NCBI GenBank assembly: GCA_949318235.1 | Contig: OX439137.1 | Span: forward strand, 5,998,641-6,062,640 | Origin: Ecdyonurus torrentis | Taxonomy: Eukaryota; Arthropoda; Insecta; Ephemeroptera; Heptageniidae | Length of the DNA stretch: 64,000 nucleotides | Direction: 5' to 3' | Shown: positions 47,013 through 60,700 of the stretch, in pieces | Numbering within the stretch: the stretch's first letter is position 1 | Layout of the letters: every line of letters begins with the position of its first letter | Program-made: the position numbers and the translations under genes | The notes under the pieces: generated by a model | The model's input: the letters and a program-made list of their open reading frames with translations, nothing else | The model's database searches: none | What the model was told of the DNA's origin: nothing

Positions 47013-48418
47013 TCATAAAAAAAAAAAGCAAAACAAAGAGAAGGCGGTAATATTTAATATTTTAAAACTTTTTTAACTTTTTTTCCCCCTTTCGAGAGTT
47101 TCGAGTCAACAATAAAATTATTCTTTCTTTTCACCCCAAAAAATTGTTGCTCAATCTTCATTTTTTTTTTTTTGGTTTCTTTCAGAAAATTCAAATTAAA
47201 TTAAGCTATACCATATAAATATGCCTCTTATTTGCTTTCTAAGCAAAAGCTCACAAAAAGTTAGGTATACCGTATACATAGTTCATAGTTGTTTTTGCTG
47301 TGAGTCATCTCTAATCTCTATAACTGAGCTCTGTGTGCGGCCAACCTTATACTGACAGTCTGCTGACAGTATACTGACACTGTTCTTGCTGACTGCATGA
47401 TGAGTCGTATCCTAGGTATAAAAGGACCATACCTATAGGGTGTGTGCGCATGACGCATGGATATATATATATATACTTCTTGATATATATCTTGATTAAA
47501 TAAATTCAACATTACAATAAAATCATCAATCAGCCTCATCTTCATCAATAATAAAATGTATAACCATTTGTATATTTTTTAATTTCCATATATTTTTATT
47601 GAAAAGAAGAAAAAAAAGTCTTTGTTTTGTGACAACTGATTAAAAAGATCATAATTATATACAGTATGTATATATAAAAAAAGCATTCACTTCTCGTTCA
47701 GTACGTATTATTCTGTGAAAACAAAATTATCTATACAAACATATATTCTCAAACACTTATACATATAGCATATTTCCACAATAAGCCATTTATATTTTAG
47801 AACATAAATTATTTATATTTTTAAAATACAAAATTTTACATAATATTTAAAAATTAATCTCTATATAGGGTGGTTGCATATTCATGTTAAAACTCAACGT
47901 CATAAGTGAGTACTAAATAACATTGGCCAGTATAGAAAAATAACACATTTTGCCAGTTTAAAAATACTTAGCAATTTTTTTGAGAGAATTGAGAATTTAT
48001 GCTAATAACAAGTTGAATAAGGTTTTCAAGTATGCGAGAAAAATAATAATGACAAAAAATAATTTATTTTCCAAAGATAATAGCGAAATTCCACATTTGT
48101 CATATGCTAAGCAATGTTATTAGTTGCTCAAATATGGCATCAAAGCGCATTTATTATGACGTCATGCACAAAAGCTTGGTTGCTCTGATTATGAATATGA
48201 ATCCATTAAATCTTTTACCTTAACCAATATAAATATTATGTTAACTGCTTTATGGTGATTTCAAGATATCTTCAGATACAGACTTCATTATGTTAGTGGT
48301 TTCATTTTCTTCACTTAATTGATACATATATAATTTTACAAAATAATAATAAATAAATTTCCCACTAATGGATAATTTTGAAATATATTAAAACATGTTA
48401 TTGAAAGAGGTGTTGTTT

Positions 48419-48518
48419 GTAAACCCTGTTTTCTTGCACCAAAAAATGCGCATTCTATTTGATTAACCATAGGCGATCGTCATTTTTGGTGCAGAGAACA
48501 GGGTTTACGAACAGCATT
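48419..48518. mobile_element. MITE family 'TGTTCGTAAACCCTG', copy 3
   Basis: It has the same ends and interior as copies 2579-2687 and 21797-21906, with a few substitutions (tgtttgtaaaccctg). Confidence 0.85.
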
Positions 48519-48816
48519 AGAGGCACACACATTACAAGCAGAATTTGAAATCAAATTAATACTATTTATAAAGATTTTTTTACTTTTATATATGGAAATC
48601 TATGACACACATTTAGGTGTCATATAAATGTATTTTAAATATAGCTATTTATATTTTATACAAAATTAAAAGCTCTTTTTCATAGCAAGTATTTTATATC
48701 TGAAAACCTCTAGTATTGGTTATGATCTTATAACAAGCTGCAAGTATCAACTCAGAAAATATAGCACTCGACGTAATGTGTATCTTTTTTTTTTTTTTTT
48801 TTTCTTTTTTTCTTTT

Positions 48817-48960
48817 TTCTTTCTTTCTTGGGAAGCAAAATGAGTAAGTTGAACACCATCTACATTATGTTAAGAAACGACTCACACATTTTGCTTTCTG
48901 TGACCAAAATCTAGATATTATAAACATATTGCTTACTGTGAAAAAAAAAAAAGAAAAAAA
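48817..48960. mobile_element. Degraded subterminal-repeat element, copy 4
   Basis: Gaagcaaaatga, acacattttgctttctgtgac and catattgcttactgtga recall the 'agatagacattttg' family. It is diverged and bounded by poly-T and poly-A tracts. Confidence 0.4.
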
Positions 48961-49020
48961 AAAGATAAGTCACATTGTTTGTTACAACGTCAAAATGTTA
49001 CTTTAATTTTACAATGAAAG

Positions 49021-49545
49021 GAAATTTAATTATAAAGAAAAGGATAGAAATACCAGCAAGGCCCTAGTAGTTTCACAGAGTTATAGTTATGTTATAAATG
49101 TTTATCAAGCTGGTAGCTTTCGTCATATTGTAATGACATTGACCGCTTATGTTTACTCAAAATGTGGAAAAGGAAGTGCCGGAAGAGGAAACCACGTGAT
49201 GGTAAAAGTGGGAGGTAGCTCAGGCCTAGCTTGCTGCTGGCCTCAACTTTTCTCCCACTTTTACCATCACATGGTTTCCTTTTCCGGCACTTCCTTTTCC
49301 GTTTTTTAGAGTAAATATACACACTATCAATCAAAGAAGAAAATTACTTGAGCACATTACAATAGTTTTCTTCATTGATTGATGATGTCATTACAATATG
49401 AGAAAAGCTCATTTATATTAACATTCATAACTAAAACTCTATGCCATGTGAGTTCTCAACCTCTCAATAAAACTTCTACTGTGGTAAGGCCCTTGGCAGT
49501 ATCTCTATCCTTTTCTTTATTATTGATCCTAACTGCAATGTTTTT
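49021..49545. mobile_element. 'ggatag' family element carrying a nested MITE
   Basis: The left aagaaaaggatagaaatacc with agcaaggccc mirrors the right ggcccttggcagtatctcta and tccttttctt. The inner inverted pair includes tattgtaatgacat and atgtcattacaata around the nested MITE 49140-49322. Confidence 0.7.
49140..49322. mobile_element. Palindromic MITE, copy 2 (see 223-415)
   Basis: The arms cttatgtttactcaaaatgt with ggaaaaggaagtgccggaag pair with their mirror ending ttagagtaaata. The centre is ctcaggcctagcttgctgct. Confidence 0.8.
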
Positions 49546-50224
49546 CCCCTTAAATTGAAAGGAAATTTAAGGAACTTTGTAATTTATTAAAAGTTCAATC
49601 ATTGCAAATTTAACAAATTGCATAGCAACAAAATATATAATACTGCAGGAACAAGTTTTAATTTAATTGTTTAAGTCTGCAATATGGTTTATAAAATAAA
49701 AATAAATATAGTTGTTCTTGATTTGAACAAGTAAGTAAAAAATACTGTCAAGTAATTGTGGCCTGTGCGCATGGACAATTAAAAAAAAAAAAAAAATAAT
49801 AAACAAAAAATGATTGCAAGAAAAAAACGTTTCTAAATTGCAATCAAGTATTGTACATACAGATAATTTCACTTTGAAAATATATTACCCTATATTAACA
49901 GACTTTTATAATTAATATTACAAGATAAAGTCACACATAGATATACATACAGATTTTACAAGCTCCTAAATGTTACAAATCCATATCTATAAATATACTA
50001 TATCTCCTTGAGCTGTCATAATACTTTTTTTTTTTGGTTAAATAAAAGGTAAATAAAGGCCATAAGTAATGACTTAAAATAAAAATAATTAATACTGACA
50101 CATGAATACACATCACTATACTGTGCAATTGAAATTGACAATATGTGCATAAACTATTTTTATTAGAGAAAATATTGATTTTCAGATGGTTTTGGGTTTC
50201 AAAGATGATGATTCAGTATTTAAG

Positions 50225-50610
50225 TAGAAACGGAGAAAACCATAGAAACTCTCAGTCAGGGTGGTTGACAAGGTTGACCTTGTCTCCAAGCTAGCCCTCT
50301 GTAATTGCCATACTTACATAAAAGCCTGGGGGTCTGTTCCGTAAGTCCAGAATGTAAGAAAGGGGGCGTAACTCACCAGTATTTTGTTAAAAACTTAACT
50401 ATTCCTCTTTTGACCACCTCGTGTTTATTATAATAAACCATAATATATAGTAAAATCGTATAGTAAACTCATGAGCCACGCCCCCTTTCTCAAAACCGAG
50501 TTTCTCTTGAAGCCTTATGGAACAGACCCCCTGGTCAGTGGCTATGGGATCGAACACTCGACCTCTTGCCTGCAAGTCAGACGCGTGAACCACTAAACCA
50601 TGGAAACTTT
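50225..50610 (-). mobile_element. tRNA-derived SINE, split by a MITE
   Basis: On the minus strand it begins gtttccatggtttagtggtt and contains gttcgatccc, matching pol III A-box and B-box spacing in a tRNA-like head of about 70 bp. The body continues to about 50225. Similar flanks (ccatagaaact and ccatggaaact) may be its target duplication. A MITE at 50329-50531 interrupts the body. Confidence 0.65.
50329..50531. mobile_element. MITE inserted in the SINE
   Basis: The ends gggggtctgttccgtaag and cttatggaacagaccccc are inverted. Inner words aagggggcgtaactca and tgagccacgccccctt also pair. Confidence 0.8.
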
Positions 50611-50769
50611 ATGAAGAAGGCCAATGTAATTAATTACCACCACACATTTATAGGGACCAAGTGTAAGAATAGCCAAGGGCACTAAATGGATTAAATACTT
50701 GTATAAACGTAATTTATATACATTTTCTTAGTTTAAACAATAATACACTATACACTTCCAAAGACAATG

Positions 50770-51509
50770 CTACTTCTCATTTTGTCTTTGACGTCTCTTT
50801 TCCATGTCAACCAAAAGATTTCCAAGCTGTGTCTTCTGTTGTTGCAATTGTCTATTTTTTCTATTAAAAATATTTCTTAAATTATTTAATCCATATTCAG
50901 CTGATTTTAATTTATTAATACATTCTTTTGCTTCTTTTAAAATATTAATTTTAGGCATATTTTCAAATGTTTCTAATTTTGGTATTAAAATTCTAAGATT
51001 ATCAAATAGATCATTTAAATTAGTTCTTTTAATTCTCTTTTCTCCTATAAATCGTTCCATATCATAATGTCCATCATAATAAAACTCTTCTTCATCAGAA
51101 AGAATTTCTGAAACTGGTACAAGGATTTCAGAAGAAGTAGAAGTAAGCGGAGTAGTTATTTTTGAAGGTGTTGATGCAGTAATAGTAGGTACACTACTTT
51201 CTTGCAAAAGTTTATCAGGACTACTCTCATTCTCTGATTCTTCTGAATTATCAGATTCATCTGATATATCAATAACTGTAGGATTTGTAACTGTTTTATT
51301 AATTACATTTTCTTTATATTTAGGTCCACTTAATACTGATCCTATAGCAGCATTTATTCTTTGAGCTCTATCATTTGTTAAAGTGGGTGTTTTTGGTGGA
51401 ACTATGGTTCTCTTTAGAGGTATAGCAGTAGTAATTTTAGAACTATGATGAAAAGTTACAAGATATGATGAGCCATCAGATTTGGTTACAATATTTGTTG
51501 TATATGGAC
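50770..51509 (-). CDS. Terminal exon encoding a bHLH-zipper-like domain (partial gene)
   Basis: An acceptor at 51511-51510 (tttgttacag) opens a 245-codon phase-1 exon ending in TGA-free frame at a TAA-type stop at 50770. The first 130 residues are Thr/Pro/Ser-rich and then acidic (DISDESDNSEESENE). The C-terminus reads as a basic region and helix-loop-helix (GEKRIKRTNLNDLFDNLRIL, loop, PKINILKEAKECINKL) running into a Leu/Gln-rich coiled coil. The arrangement resembles the MAX-network bHLHZ proteins, and the basic part most recalls the C-terminal domain of MGA. The basic region lacks the usual H-N-x-x-E-R start, so DNA binding is uncertain. The exons upstream were not found in 51.5-54.8 kb, so this may be spliced from beyond the neighbouring gene. 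Confidence 0.6.
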
Positions 51510-51818
51510 CTGTAACAAAATAAGAATTAATTTAACGTTAGATAGCTTATAACCTAATGCTTACTTCATTTAGTTATTATTTTTTTTAATCCGTGGCTCG
51601 TTTGTTGACTCAAATAAGCAGCACCTTTGATATTTTAAGTGGTGATTCTGCATTAGGACCGTCTTTTAGTAGTCAAAGTCAGGGACATGACTTAAGGACG
51701 CAGAGCATGTCTCTAGTGCAAGATCACTATCTAAAATACCACCCATTTCTAATAAAGGTTAGTTCTACTGTGGCGTCTACAATATATTAATATGAAAAGA
51801 AATAATTGTTCTATTTAA

Positions 51819-52160
51819 AGGAATAGACCAGAGAAAAACACAAGCATTTATATCACAAGACACTTGATGGGATTTCCATAAATAACTTTAGTTGGTCTCA
51901 AAAACCAACAGTAGCCCTCAGCCCTGTAGTAGTGATCAGAAAATTCAATTTATGCAACCCGCACAACATATTCATACTCATATTTGCATGTTTCTAATGT
52001 CATAAACATGAATTTTCACACAATTTGCATACTTTATAGTATTTTCACGCTCTCTCGTGGGGCTACAATAACATTCTGGTAAAAGTTGTCATCAGTTTTG
52101 GAGATCCCATTTCATGTTTACTCATTAAAAAGCACATGTTGTTTTATGTGGTCTATGGCT
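51819..52160. mobile_element. TTAA-type MITE, copy 1
   Basis: It is flanked by TTAA (51815-51818 and 52161-52164), with ends aggaatagacc and ggtctatggct. The copy at 61600-61934 is about 90 percent alike by eye over its whole length (for example tttatgcaacccgcacaaca, cacgctctctcgtggggct). Confidence 0.85.
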
Positions 52161-52582
52161 TTAATAATTACATAGTGAGTAGGATAGATTAAATAAGAAT
52201 ATGCAGTTTAGAAATTTGTTTCCAATTTTGTTGTGTATATAAATAATAATAAGAGAGGCAACAAGAATTTTTAAAGTTTTTTATCACTTCCAAAAATAAA
52301 AATAAAAAGTGTTGTAAAACTTTGAGCTATTTGCTATTTGTAACACAGCATTTTTATATTAAGACCAATAAGTATTTTAAATAAATAAAAACAATAACAA
52401 AAGCAAAAAGTTGTTTACGGTAAAACAAATACAACAGATGCAAATTGAACTGAAATGCAGCAAATAAAATAACTTTGATTTTTTATTTATTTATTATTAT
52501 TTTTTAAATTTAATAAAAAAATAATTCCAGAAGTCAGTAAATTTATAAAATTGCTGCATTGACTCAAAACTCAATCATGCTA

Positions 52583-52621
<39 letters not shown>

Positions 52622-52760
52622 ATGATTTTATTGTAAATATCATTACGAATTATAATGGAAAATAAATATCGAATCAAAGTCAAATATATTCAAATAAATT
52701 AAAATGGAAACAAAATTGTTCACTGCAAATCAGATATATTCACTTAATATTTATTTTATT

Positions 52761-52791
<31 letters not shown>

Positions 52792-54073
52792 GATCATGAA
52801 CATCCTTCACAAATTCACAATTTATTTTTACATTTTAGTATAATGCATTTTAAATACAATATAATATATATAAATATGCATTTTAAACACAATATAATAC
52901 CTATATATAAATATACAAATAGATAAGCGTCATTGCTAATTAAATAATGCATCTTATGAAGATTATATCTTTCTTTCTATCTTAATTTTTTAATTTGCTC
53001 ATAACTTAAATATTATTCAGTATTTTTACGTAAGCACCGTATGAACATAATTTTGACACACAAATTAAACATAAACTAACTTTATTCACACCTAAAGTAG
53101 CTTAACAAAAGGTTATAAAAAATCTAAGGTATAATATATACAAAACTCTATAACTTTTGTTTCAAAGAAAGAAAAAAAAAAGTTGAAATTATATTTCTTA
53201 ATTTCACAATGAAAAAAAAATACAATGAATGAACACATAGAAAACTTTCATTTTAATGTTATGTTTTCTTTTCCGTAATTATTATTTAATCTCATAATGA
53301 ATGTATAATAAAACAATAATTTATGCATATAAGCTTAAAAATTGAATAATAATAAAAAATTATGATAGCGTTACACATAATAAATTATTAGAAAAAAATT
53401 AGAAAATGGGGAATTATGTACATTATTATTATTATTATTTTCTCCAAACGTTTTAAAGATTCTTATTGCTACTATTTTTTATCTGTCAATCATTAGTCAT
53501 TCCACAGATTTTTTCCCCTTAATAATAAATAAGATTAAACATTTATTTACAATAATGGCAGCAAGCTACAAATATGTATTTACAAATATATATAATAGCA
53601 CTATTTGCACTATATTATAATTTTATCTGTCCAAAAATGTCATAGTTATTAAATGACAAAAGATTGCATGCAATTAAATTTATGGCAAGTATTATTGCAA
53701 CATCTCAACAAAAAATTTACAATATAAATTTCATTACAATAATAATATTTTCACACATTTTTAATTAAAAATTTATACATTTCTTTTACATTATTGCTTA
53801 ATGAATTATATTAAATAGTATAAATATGGGAATATTTATGCATGATTATTTATTAATTATAATTAGCCTATACATTTAGCAATGTAGTTTCTGTACAATA
53901 TAATATACGGCAGTGTTTCCAGTTTGATGATGTTATTTACAATAATTTTTGTATATCACAGTTATTATGCAGATTCTTTATATTAAAACTATTCGTTATT
54001 GTGAAATGATACATACATAAAAAAAACTAAATAAAAAAAAAAAAAAAACTGAAAGCACAAAGGTATGGAGAGG

Positions 54074-54077
<4 letters not shown>

Positions 54078-54134
<57 letters not shown>
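54078..54134. repeat. (GA)n microsatellite
   Basis: An uninterrupted GA run. The reverse-strand Leu-Ser frames here are artefacts. Confidence 0.95.
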
Positions 54135-54138
<4 letters not shown>

Positions 54139-54204
54139 GGAAGAAAAAAAAAAAAAAACAAAACAAAAAAAAAAAACAAAAAAAAACAAAAAGCAAGTTG
54201 CCCA

Positions 54205-54370
54205 ATTGACCAATAATGGATTAACTGTTTTGAAGCCAACTTCAAACAATATTGCTCACATCTGCTTCTGTCTCTACTTACTACGCATGCACAGCACGTT
54301 GAAATGGAAGCAGATGTGAGCAATATTGCTTATAGTTGGCCTCGAAACAGTTGTTCCTTTATAAGTCAAT
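54205..54370. mobile_element. Palindromic MITE 'attgact-aaaggaacaac', copy 2
   Basis: It mirrors 15453-15617, sharing tactacgcatgcacagca-type centre and the end cagttgttcctttataagtc. Confidence 0.75.
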
Positions 54371-54546
54371 GCCAATAGTTGTACAGTATAATACAAATAA
54401 ACTCCCTCAAACTGCTCCGTCTCTCTAAATTTTATTATACGGATATTATCCGCAGCACAAGCTGAACAATAATGGTCAGGAAAAAGCACGGGAAATGGCA
54501 CACCGTCAGTAATAGTCAATATTTTAGCATAAAACCATAACCATTA

Positions 54547-54601
<55 letters not shown>

Positions 54602-54791
54602 CACCAAGGCCTGAAAATTAACAACTAAGATGAGTTGTAAAATACAGTATAGCAAAAAATAAAGTCACCTTTTTTTACTGGCAACACCAATTTTATAGGT
54701 TTAAAATTATATCGATAAGTTTATTCACATATCTAAAGACTTTTGCTTATTAATATATTTATGTTAATTACTACTAGCTGCTTATTTTAAT

Positions 54792-57700
54792 TTATGAATG
54801 TTTAATATTAATGTGTCTCTCCAATCTAGTTTGTGAATTAAAATCATCTAAACAATGTACACAAATAAATTGTCCGCTAGTTTCATGCATTTTAACATGA
54901 TCATTATAAGGCTCTTCTTTTCTAAATTTCATACTACAATCATGACAAGAATACATATGAGTCTTCTTATGTACAGTGTCAAAATGTAATTGGAGTGAAT
55001 CACAATAATCAAAGTTGTTTTCACAGTACATACAAGGGAAGGAACTTTTCTTTTTACGTAACTTAATTTGTGCGTTAAAGTCCAGATATTTATGTTTAGC
55101 TTTATGAATATCACATTTATTTTTACTGAATGTTGTGAATGAAGTACACTTATAACAATCATATGTTTTTCTATTTGTATTATGTTTCACTGTTGGTTTA
55201 CGATCCTCATAAACCACTTCTAGATCATTATTGTTAGATTTTTGTGTAACAGTTTCTTGTGTTTTTGGACTTGATTTTGAGCTACTTGAACTTGGTTTAG
55301 AAATATTTTCTGATTTACTTGAGTCCTTTGATTTAGAGACACTTTGTGTATCTGAAATATTAGATTTGGTTGCATTGGAAGTGGGGGAAATTTCTTTTTT
55401 ATTGCCACTTCTTGACTGCTGATTGTTAATTGATTTTGAACTGAATTCATGAACTGGTGAACTTGGTTTTGAACTTGATGAACTTTTGGGTTTTGAATTA
55501 TTTGAATTTATCTTGGGGGAATTATCTTGATTACTGGATTCTATCTTTGAACTTGACGCAGAAGTTGGTGAACTTGGTTTTGAACTTGATGAACTTTTGG
55601 GTTTTGAAGTATTTGAATTTATCTTGGGGGAATTATCTTGATTACTGGATTCTCTCTTTGAACTTGACGCAGAGGTTGGTGAACTTGGTTTTGAGCTTGA
55701 AGAACTTGGTTTTGAACTGTATGATTTTAAATTCTGGGGGTTTGAATTAGATGAACTTGCTTTTTGAGTACATTCTTTCTTACTAGTTTGCTGATTTTTC
55801 AAAGATTTTGAAATTGATTTGCTTAATGATGAGTTGAATTTTGAAGTACTTGGCTTGCTTACTTCTGAACTTGCATTTGAAGTTTTGGGATTACTTGAAA
55901 TAGATAAAGATCTTTCGTTTCTTGACTCTATTCTTGGTGGGGACTTTAAAGAGGATTGTTGTGAAGGAGAAACAGGCTTTGATGAAGTTGATGATTTTAA
56001 AAGAGCGGTTGACATTTTTGTTGTGTCAGATGATTTACTTTTATTCACCAATACAGGTACTGATTTTGATGAAGCAATATTTTTATTTTGTGTTAAGTTA
56101 CTTCTATCACCACTTTGTCTCAGCTTTTCATCTACTTTTGTGTTTTTAGAAGTAATAGTGCTACTTGATTTATTACCAATATTTTGTTTTACAGATTGTA
56201 AAGTAGAATGTATTTTACTATGAAGTAACAACTCTGAATTACTAATAAATGTAGCATCACATTTATCACATTTAAATCTATGATCTTTATTATGTAAACT
56301 CATATGTGCAACATAAGTACTATTTTCTTCAAACTCTTTGTTAGGACAAAATTTACATTTAAATTTGCCTAACTTAAATAGATGCTCTGGATTAGGATTA
56401 TGTGTAGGTTTTCTTTTTCTTACTTTCTTCACTTCTTCATTACTTTTAGTAGTGAGCTTATCATTACATAATTCAATTGAATTTTCATCAGTAGACTTAT
56501 CATCTAATATAGGCATATCCAGACTTAATTTTCGCGTGACTTCAAATGATTTACGTCTAACCTTTTCTTCACTTACAGATTTTTGCGACAAATTTTCTTC
56601 TGATTTACTTTTAACTTGTGACGTAGATGCAAAATCATTTGTAAGTGTATGTTTAACACTAGTATTGATTACAGTATTAGGCTGTTTTGTTGTTGTAGTA
56701 GTAATTTGTTCTGTATATCTATGCATTTGAAATTTATGTTGAACTGAAGTAGAAGCAACGTTACTGATAGTTCTACTAGACGTTTGTGTTGCTGATGAAT
56801 TTTGTTCATTCCCTTCCATTCTTATGACCTCATCTGTTTGTTGATTTAATTTAGATGTATTGATAGATACTTTACAATATGGTGTTTCAAATAATATATC
56901 TTGCTGTAGACGTTTAGGTGTTCTACTACCCAAGTTCATACTAATTTCTTGATTAGGTTGTACCAGAAGTGAGCTAACTTCAAGATCTTTAATATTCTGA
57001 ATCTTTTCTAAAGGTGTTTTTTTAGTTTGTGTTACCGTACTACTGAATTGATATAACGGTAATTGTTGACAAACATTTTCTCCAGATTTACGTTTGAATT
57101 TTTTATTATGAACAATTTTAAGATGAGATTTAAGTTTAGACGGATTCATAAACTTTTCTCCACATTCATAACATGGTAAATCTGGTTCTTTATGAATATT
57201 TAATGTATGTGATTTTAATCCTCCATGACATAAATATCTTTTATCACATAAGTTACACACAAATGGTTTTATACCAGTATGAACATAATTATGAGTACGT
57301 AAACTTAATTTATTTGGAAAAGATTTGTCACATTTTACACATTGGAAAGGATTTATACCTAAATGTTTAATTACGTGTCTTTCCATGAATGCTTTAGATT
57401 TTGTTTTTTTAGTACAAAAACGACAAAACATGATATCTGTTTTATTATTTTTATATCTTTTATTAAGAAGGTATTGTCTCTTTCCTTTCACTGCAAAATC
57501 ATGATCAGCACGATGATCTACTAATTTATTAAAATCAGTAAATGTAGCTTCACATAATGTACATTTCATTGGTGTTTCCATCACTTCAAAGTCAGCTACA
57601 GGAGACAATGATTCATCACTTGAAGATACCATGACTATATTATTATTATTATAAGTATTTAAATTCTGAGTTTCTGCATTTGCTAATACATCATTTCTAT

Positions 57701-60700
57701 TATCTTCAGTTGCTGTACGTTGTGTTATGGTATCACTTTCTACAGTTGCTGTACGTTGTATTACGGTATCACTTTCTACAGTTGCTGTACGTTGTGTTAC
57801 GGAATCACTTTCTACAGTTGCTGTACGTTGTGTTACGGTATCACTTTCTACAGTTGCTATACTAGTTTCTTCACTTGGTCTTACAGGTTCTTGAAATGGA
57901 TGCATATTTGAATTTTCATCAAATACATCAATATCTATAGAAAATAGTGGAGATAGTTCAGGTAACGATGTATGTTGATTATTTGGAGTAACTACACATG
58001 TCTTACCTATTTCATTCAATACTTTTTGACAAAATTTTTTAGCTTTAAGGATAAGACTTGAAGTTTCTTTATGCAGTATGTGAATTTTTGTGTGTGATGT
58101 AATTAAATTTTCTATTTTTCCTTGCATGTCTTTGTTATTTAATGCATTACAATATTGAATTTCTGCATTTGCATCACTCATATATTTATAAATAGATTTT
58201 AATGTTTGTTCTAAACCAGATAAATGTGATTCAGGTAAATTTTGACACATTTCTTTGGTAATTTGAAATTTCATATTATTAATTTCTTTAATTTTCTCCA
58301 ATAAATTTGCATGATTAGTTTTAATAGAATCATTTGTAGTTGTTAATTGTTTTATTGTACTATTTGCTACTAGTTCTAAATGGTATACCTGAAAGTTGAC
58401 ATTATATAATATTAATTCACGAAGAATCATAAATATGCTATGTAACTTTATAGAAATTTCAACAACACTACCATTATATTCACATTTCTTTAGTTTTATG
58501 ATTACTTCTTTTATAATTTTTATATTTTCAATTGCAGTTTCAAGTTTCTTGCAATATTCTTTCATATCATTGATTTTCACTTTATCTACATTTATATTAT
58601 CTTTAATATGGTTGCAATATATTTCTATTTTATTTCTTAAATGTTGTAAGTAAGGTAGAATTTTATCATTTTCTGAATCTATAATTTCTATATGTCTCAC
58701 GGCAACGTCAGTTACTTGTTTCTGGGCATTTAGTATGACCATTGACGTTTGATATTGGATATTGTACTTCAAACCTAGTTGTTGAAGCATAATCAGTTGA
58801 GCAGCAGTGTGAAATGTGGTAATACTTTCAAGGATTGATTCATTAGAAGCCGAAGATTGTTGCAATTTTATAATATTTTCATACCTTTTTCTTAAACTTT
58901 CTACCCCTTTCTCAACGTTTTTTAAAGAGTCTAAAAATTCTTGTTTAGTAGCTTCATTATCAATAATTTGTGTCCATAATTTTTTTATGTACCCTTGTCT
59001 TCTTTGTAGCATTTCAATTTTTCTGTTTAAGATGTCATTATCACTTGGCACATTACCAACTGTGGAGATCTCTTGTTGGTGAACGACTGTTTGATTAGTA
59101 GAAAAAGTTGGTTCTTGATTTAAATTTAGAGATTGAGAAGAGTTTTGTACATTAACTGTTCTATCAGATGAGGTTTGTTGTTGGTTAGAATGATTTATTT
59201 GAGAGGTATTAGTGGATAATGCAGTTTCATGAACTGCCATAGATTGATGGATCGGAGGCATTTGCTGAGATGCCATCATTGGATCTTGATTGTGAACTCT
59301 TTGATGTGATGTCATTATTGGTGTATTACTTGAACTTTCTTGAAACCCCAAGGAAGGGTTAACTTGGTTCTGAGTTACATTTGGAACACTACGTGAACTT
59401 TGTTGAAACCCCAAAGGGTTAACTTGGTTATGAGCTACAGTAGAAACATTACTTGAACTTTGTTGAAACCCCAACGAGGGTTCATTTGGATTAACTTGGT
59501 CTGAAGTCATAACAGGAAAGTTACTTGAACTGCCTTGAAACCCCACCGAAGAATGGTTAGGATTAACTTGACTGTGCATTAAATTTGTAGCATTACTTGA
59601 ACCTTGTTGAAACCCCACCACAGATTGATTAGGATTAACTTGGTAAATATTGGTAGTAACTTGGTTATAATTTACCACAGCAGTACTGGTATGTGAACCT
59701 TGCTGAAACCCAACTGAATTCTGATTAGGTTGAACTTGATTATGTGCTACCATTGAGGTACTCCTTGAATCTGTTTGAAGTCCTATCGAGGGCTGATTAG
59801 GATTGTTACTATGAGTTTGAATATTTGAGACAGAACCAACAGTACTACTTTGATGAAACCCCAATGGATATTGATTAGGGGATACTTGAAGCATTGATGT
59901 TATGTGAGGAAACCTAGGACCAGCTTGTGGTAAATGAGGTTGATGGTGAACAGTAGATGTACTTGGATGTGACACAGGATGTCTGAAGTTTTGAGGTTGT
60001 TCAAACCTTGGAGCTTGCTGAATTACTTGTTGTACATGTTGAGGGTTTGGGGGGACTATTTGTTGTGTAGATTGACCTTGCGTTGCAGCATTATTTGATA
60101 AATGTTGATTATATGAGGGAGGTTGAGACGAATGTGTATAAGTATTGTATGCTTGTATTGGATTTGGGACATTGCCATGGTGAACTGGCTGCTGTTGCTG
60201 CGGCTGTGCTTGTTGTTGTAGTCTTTGCAACTGCATTTGTTTTTGTTGCATTTGCAGGTTCTCATAATCGAGTAAATATTGCTGTTGCTGAAGCCGTGTT
60301 TGTATATTTTGTTGCTGTATTTGTATATTTTGTTGTTGTGCTTGAAGTTGTTGATTTAGTTGTTGTAACTGTTGTTGTTGCTTTTGCTGTGCATGATGTT
60401 GTAACTGTTGATTTTGCTGTTGTTGATATTGCTGATTACGTTGTGCTTGATGTTGTAACTGTTGATTTTGCTGTTGTTGATATTGTTGATTATGTTGTGC
60501 TTGATGTTGTAACTGTTGATTTTGCTGTTGTTGATATTGCTGATTATGCTGTGCTTGATGTTGAAACTGTTGATTTTGTTGTTGCTGTGGTTGATATTGC
60601 TGTTTTTGTTGTGCTTGATGTTGTAAGATTTGTTGTGGATGTTGCTGCTGCACTTGTTGATAATATTGCTTTTGCTTCTTTTGTTCTGCAGCCATTGCAG

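Larger units (their letters stand above)
44584..50769. other. Intergenic and 5' region of the 15-finger gene
   Basis: No coding exon was found apart from the proposed untranslated exon at 46856 upward. The region contains the palindrome 45714-46293, the MITE copy 48419-48518, the nested inverted elements 49021-49545, the SINE 50225-50610 and AT-rich unique sequence. Confidence 0.6.
51510..54791. other. Non-coding interval with MITEs and poly-T tracts
   Basis: It contains a palindrome at about 51617-51745, a TTAA-type MITE (51819-52160), two long T-runs, a GA microsatellite, the MITE 54205-54370 and a 50-bp A-run (54550-54600). No coding exon is seen. A reverse AATAAA near 54720 may serve the large zinc-finger gene. 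Confidence 0.55.

Noticed and set aside
50535..50608. Possible tRNA gene on the minus strand
   Set aside because: A- and B-box-like words are present but the arms do not close into a good cloverleaf and a SINE body follows, so I call a SINE head.
53989..54323. Minus-strand Leu-Ser repeat frames
   Set aside because: These are translation of a GA microsatellite and neighbouring A-runs in several frames.
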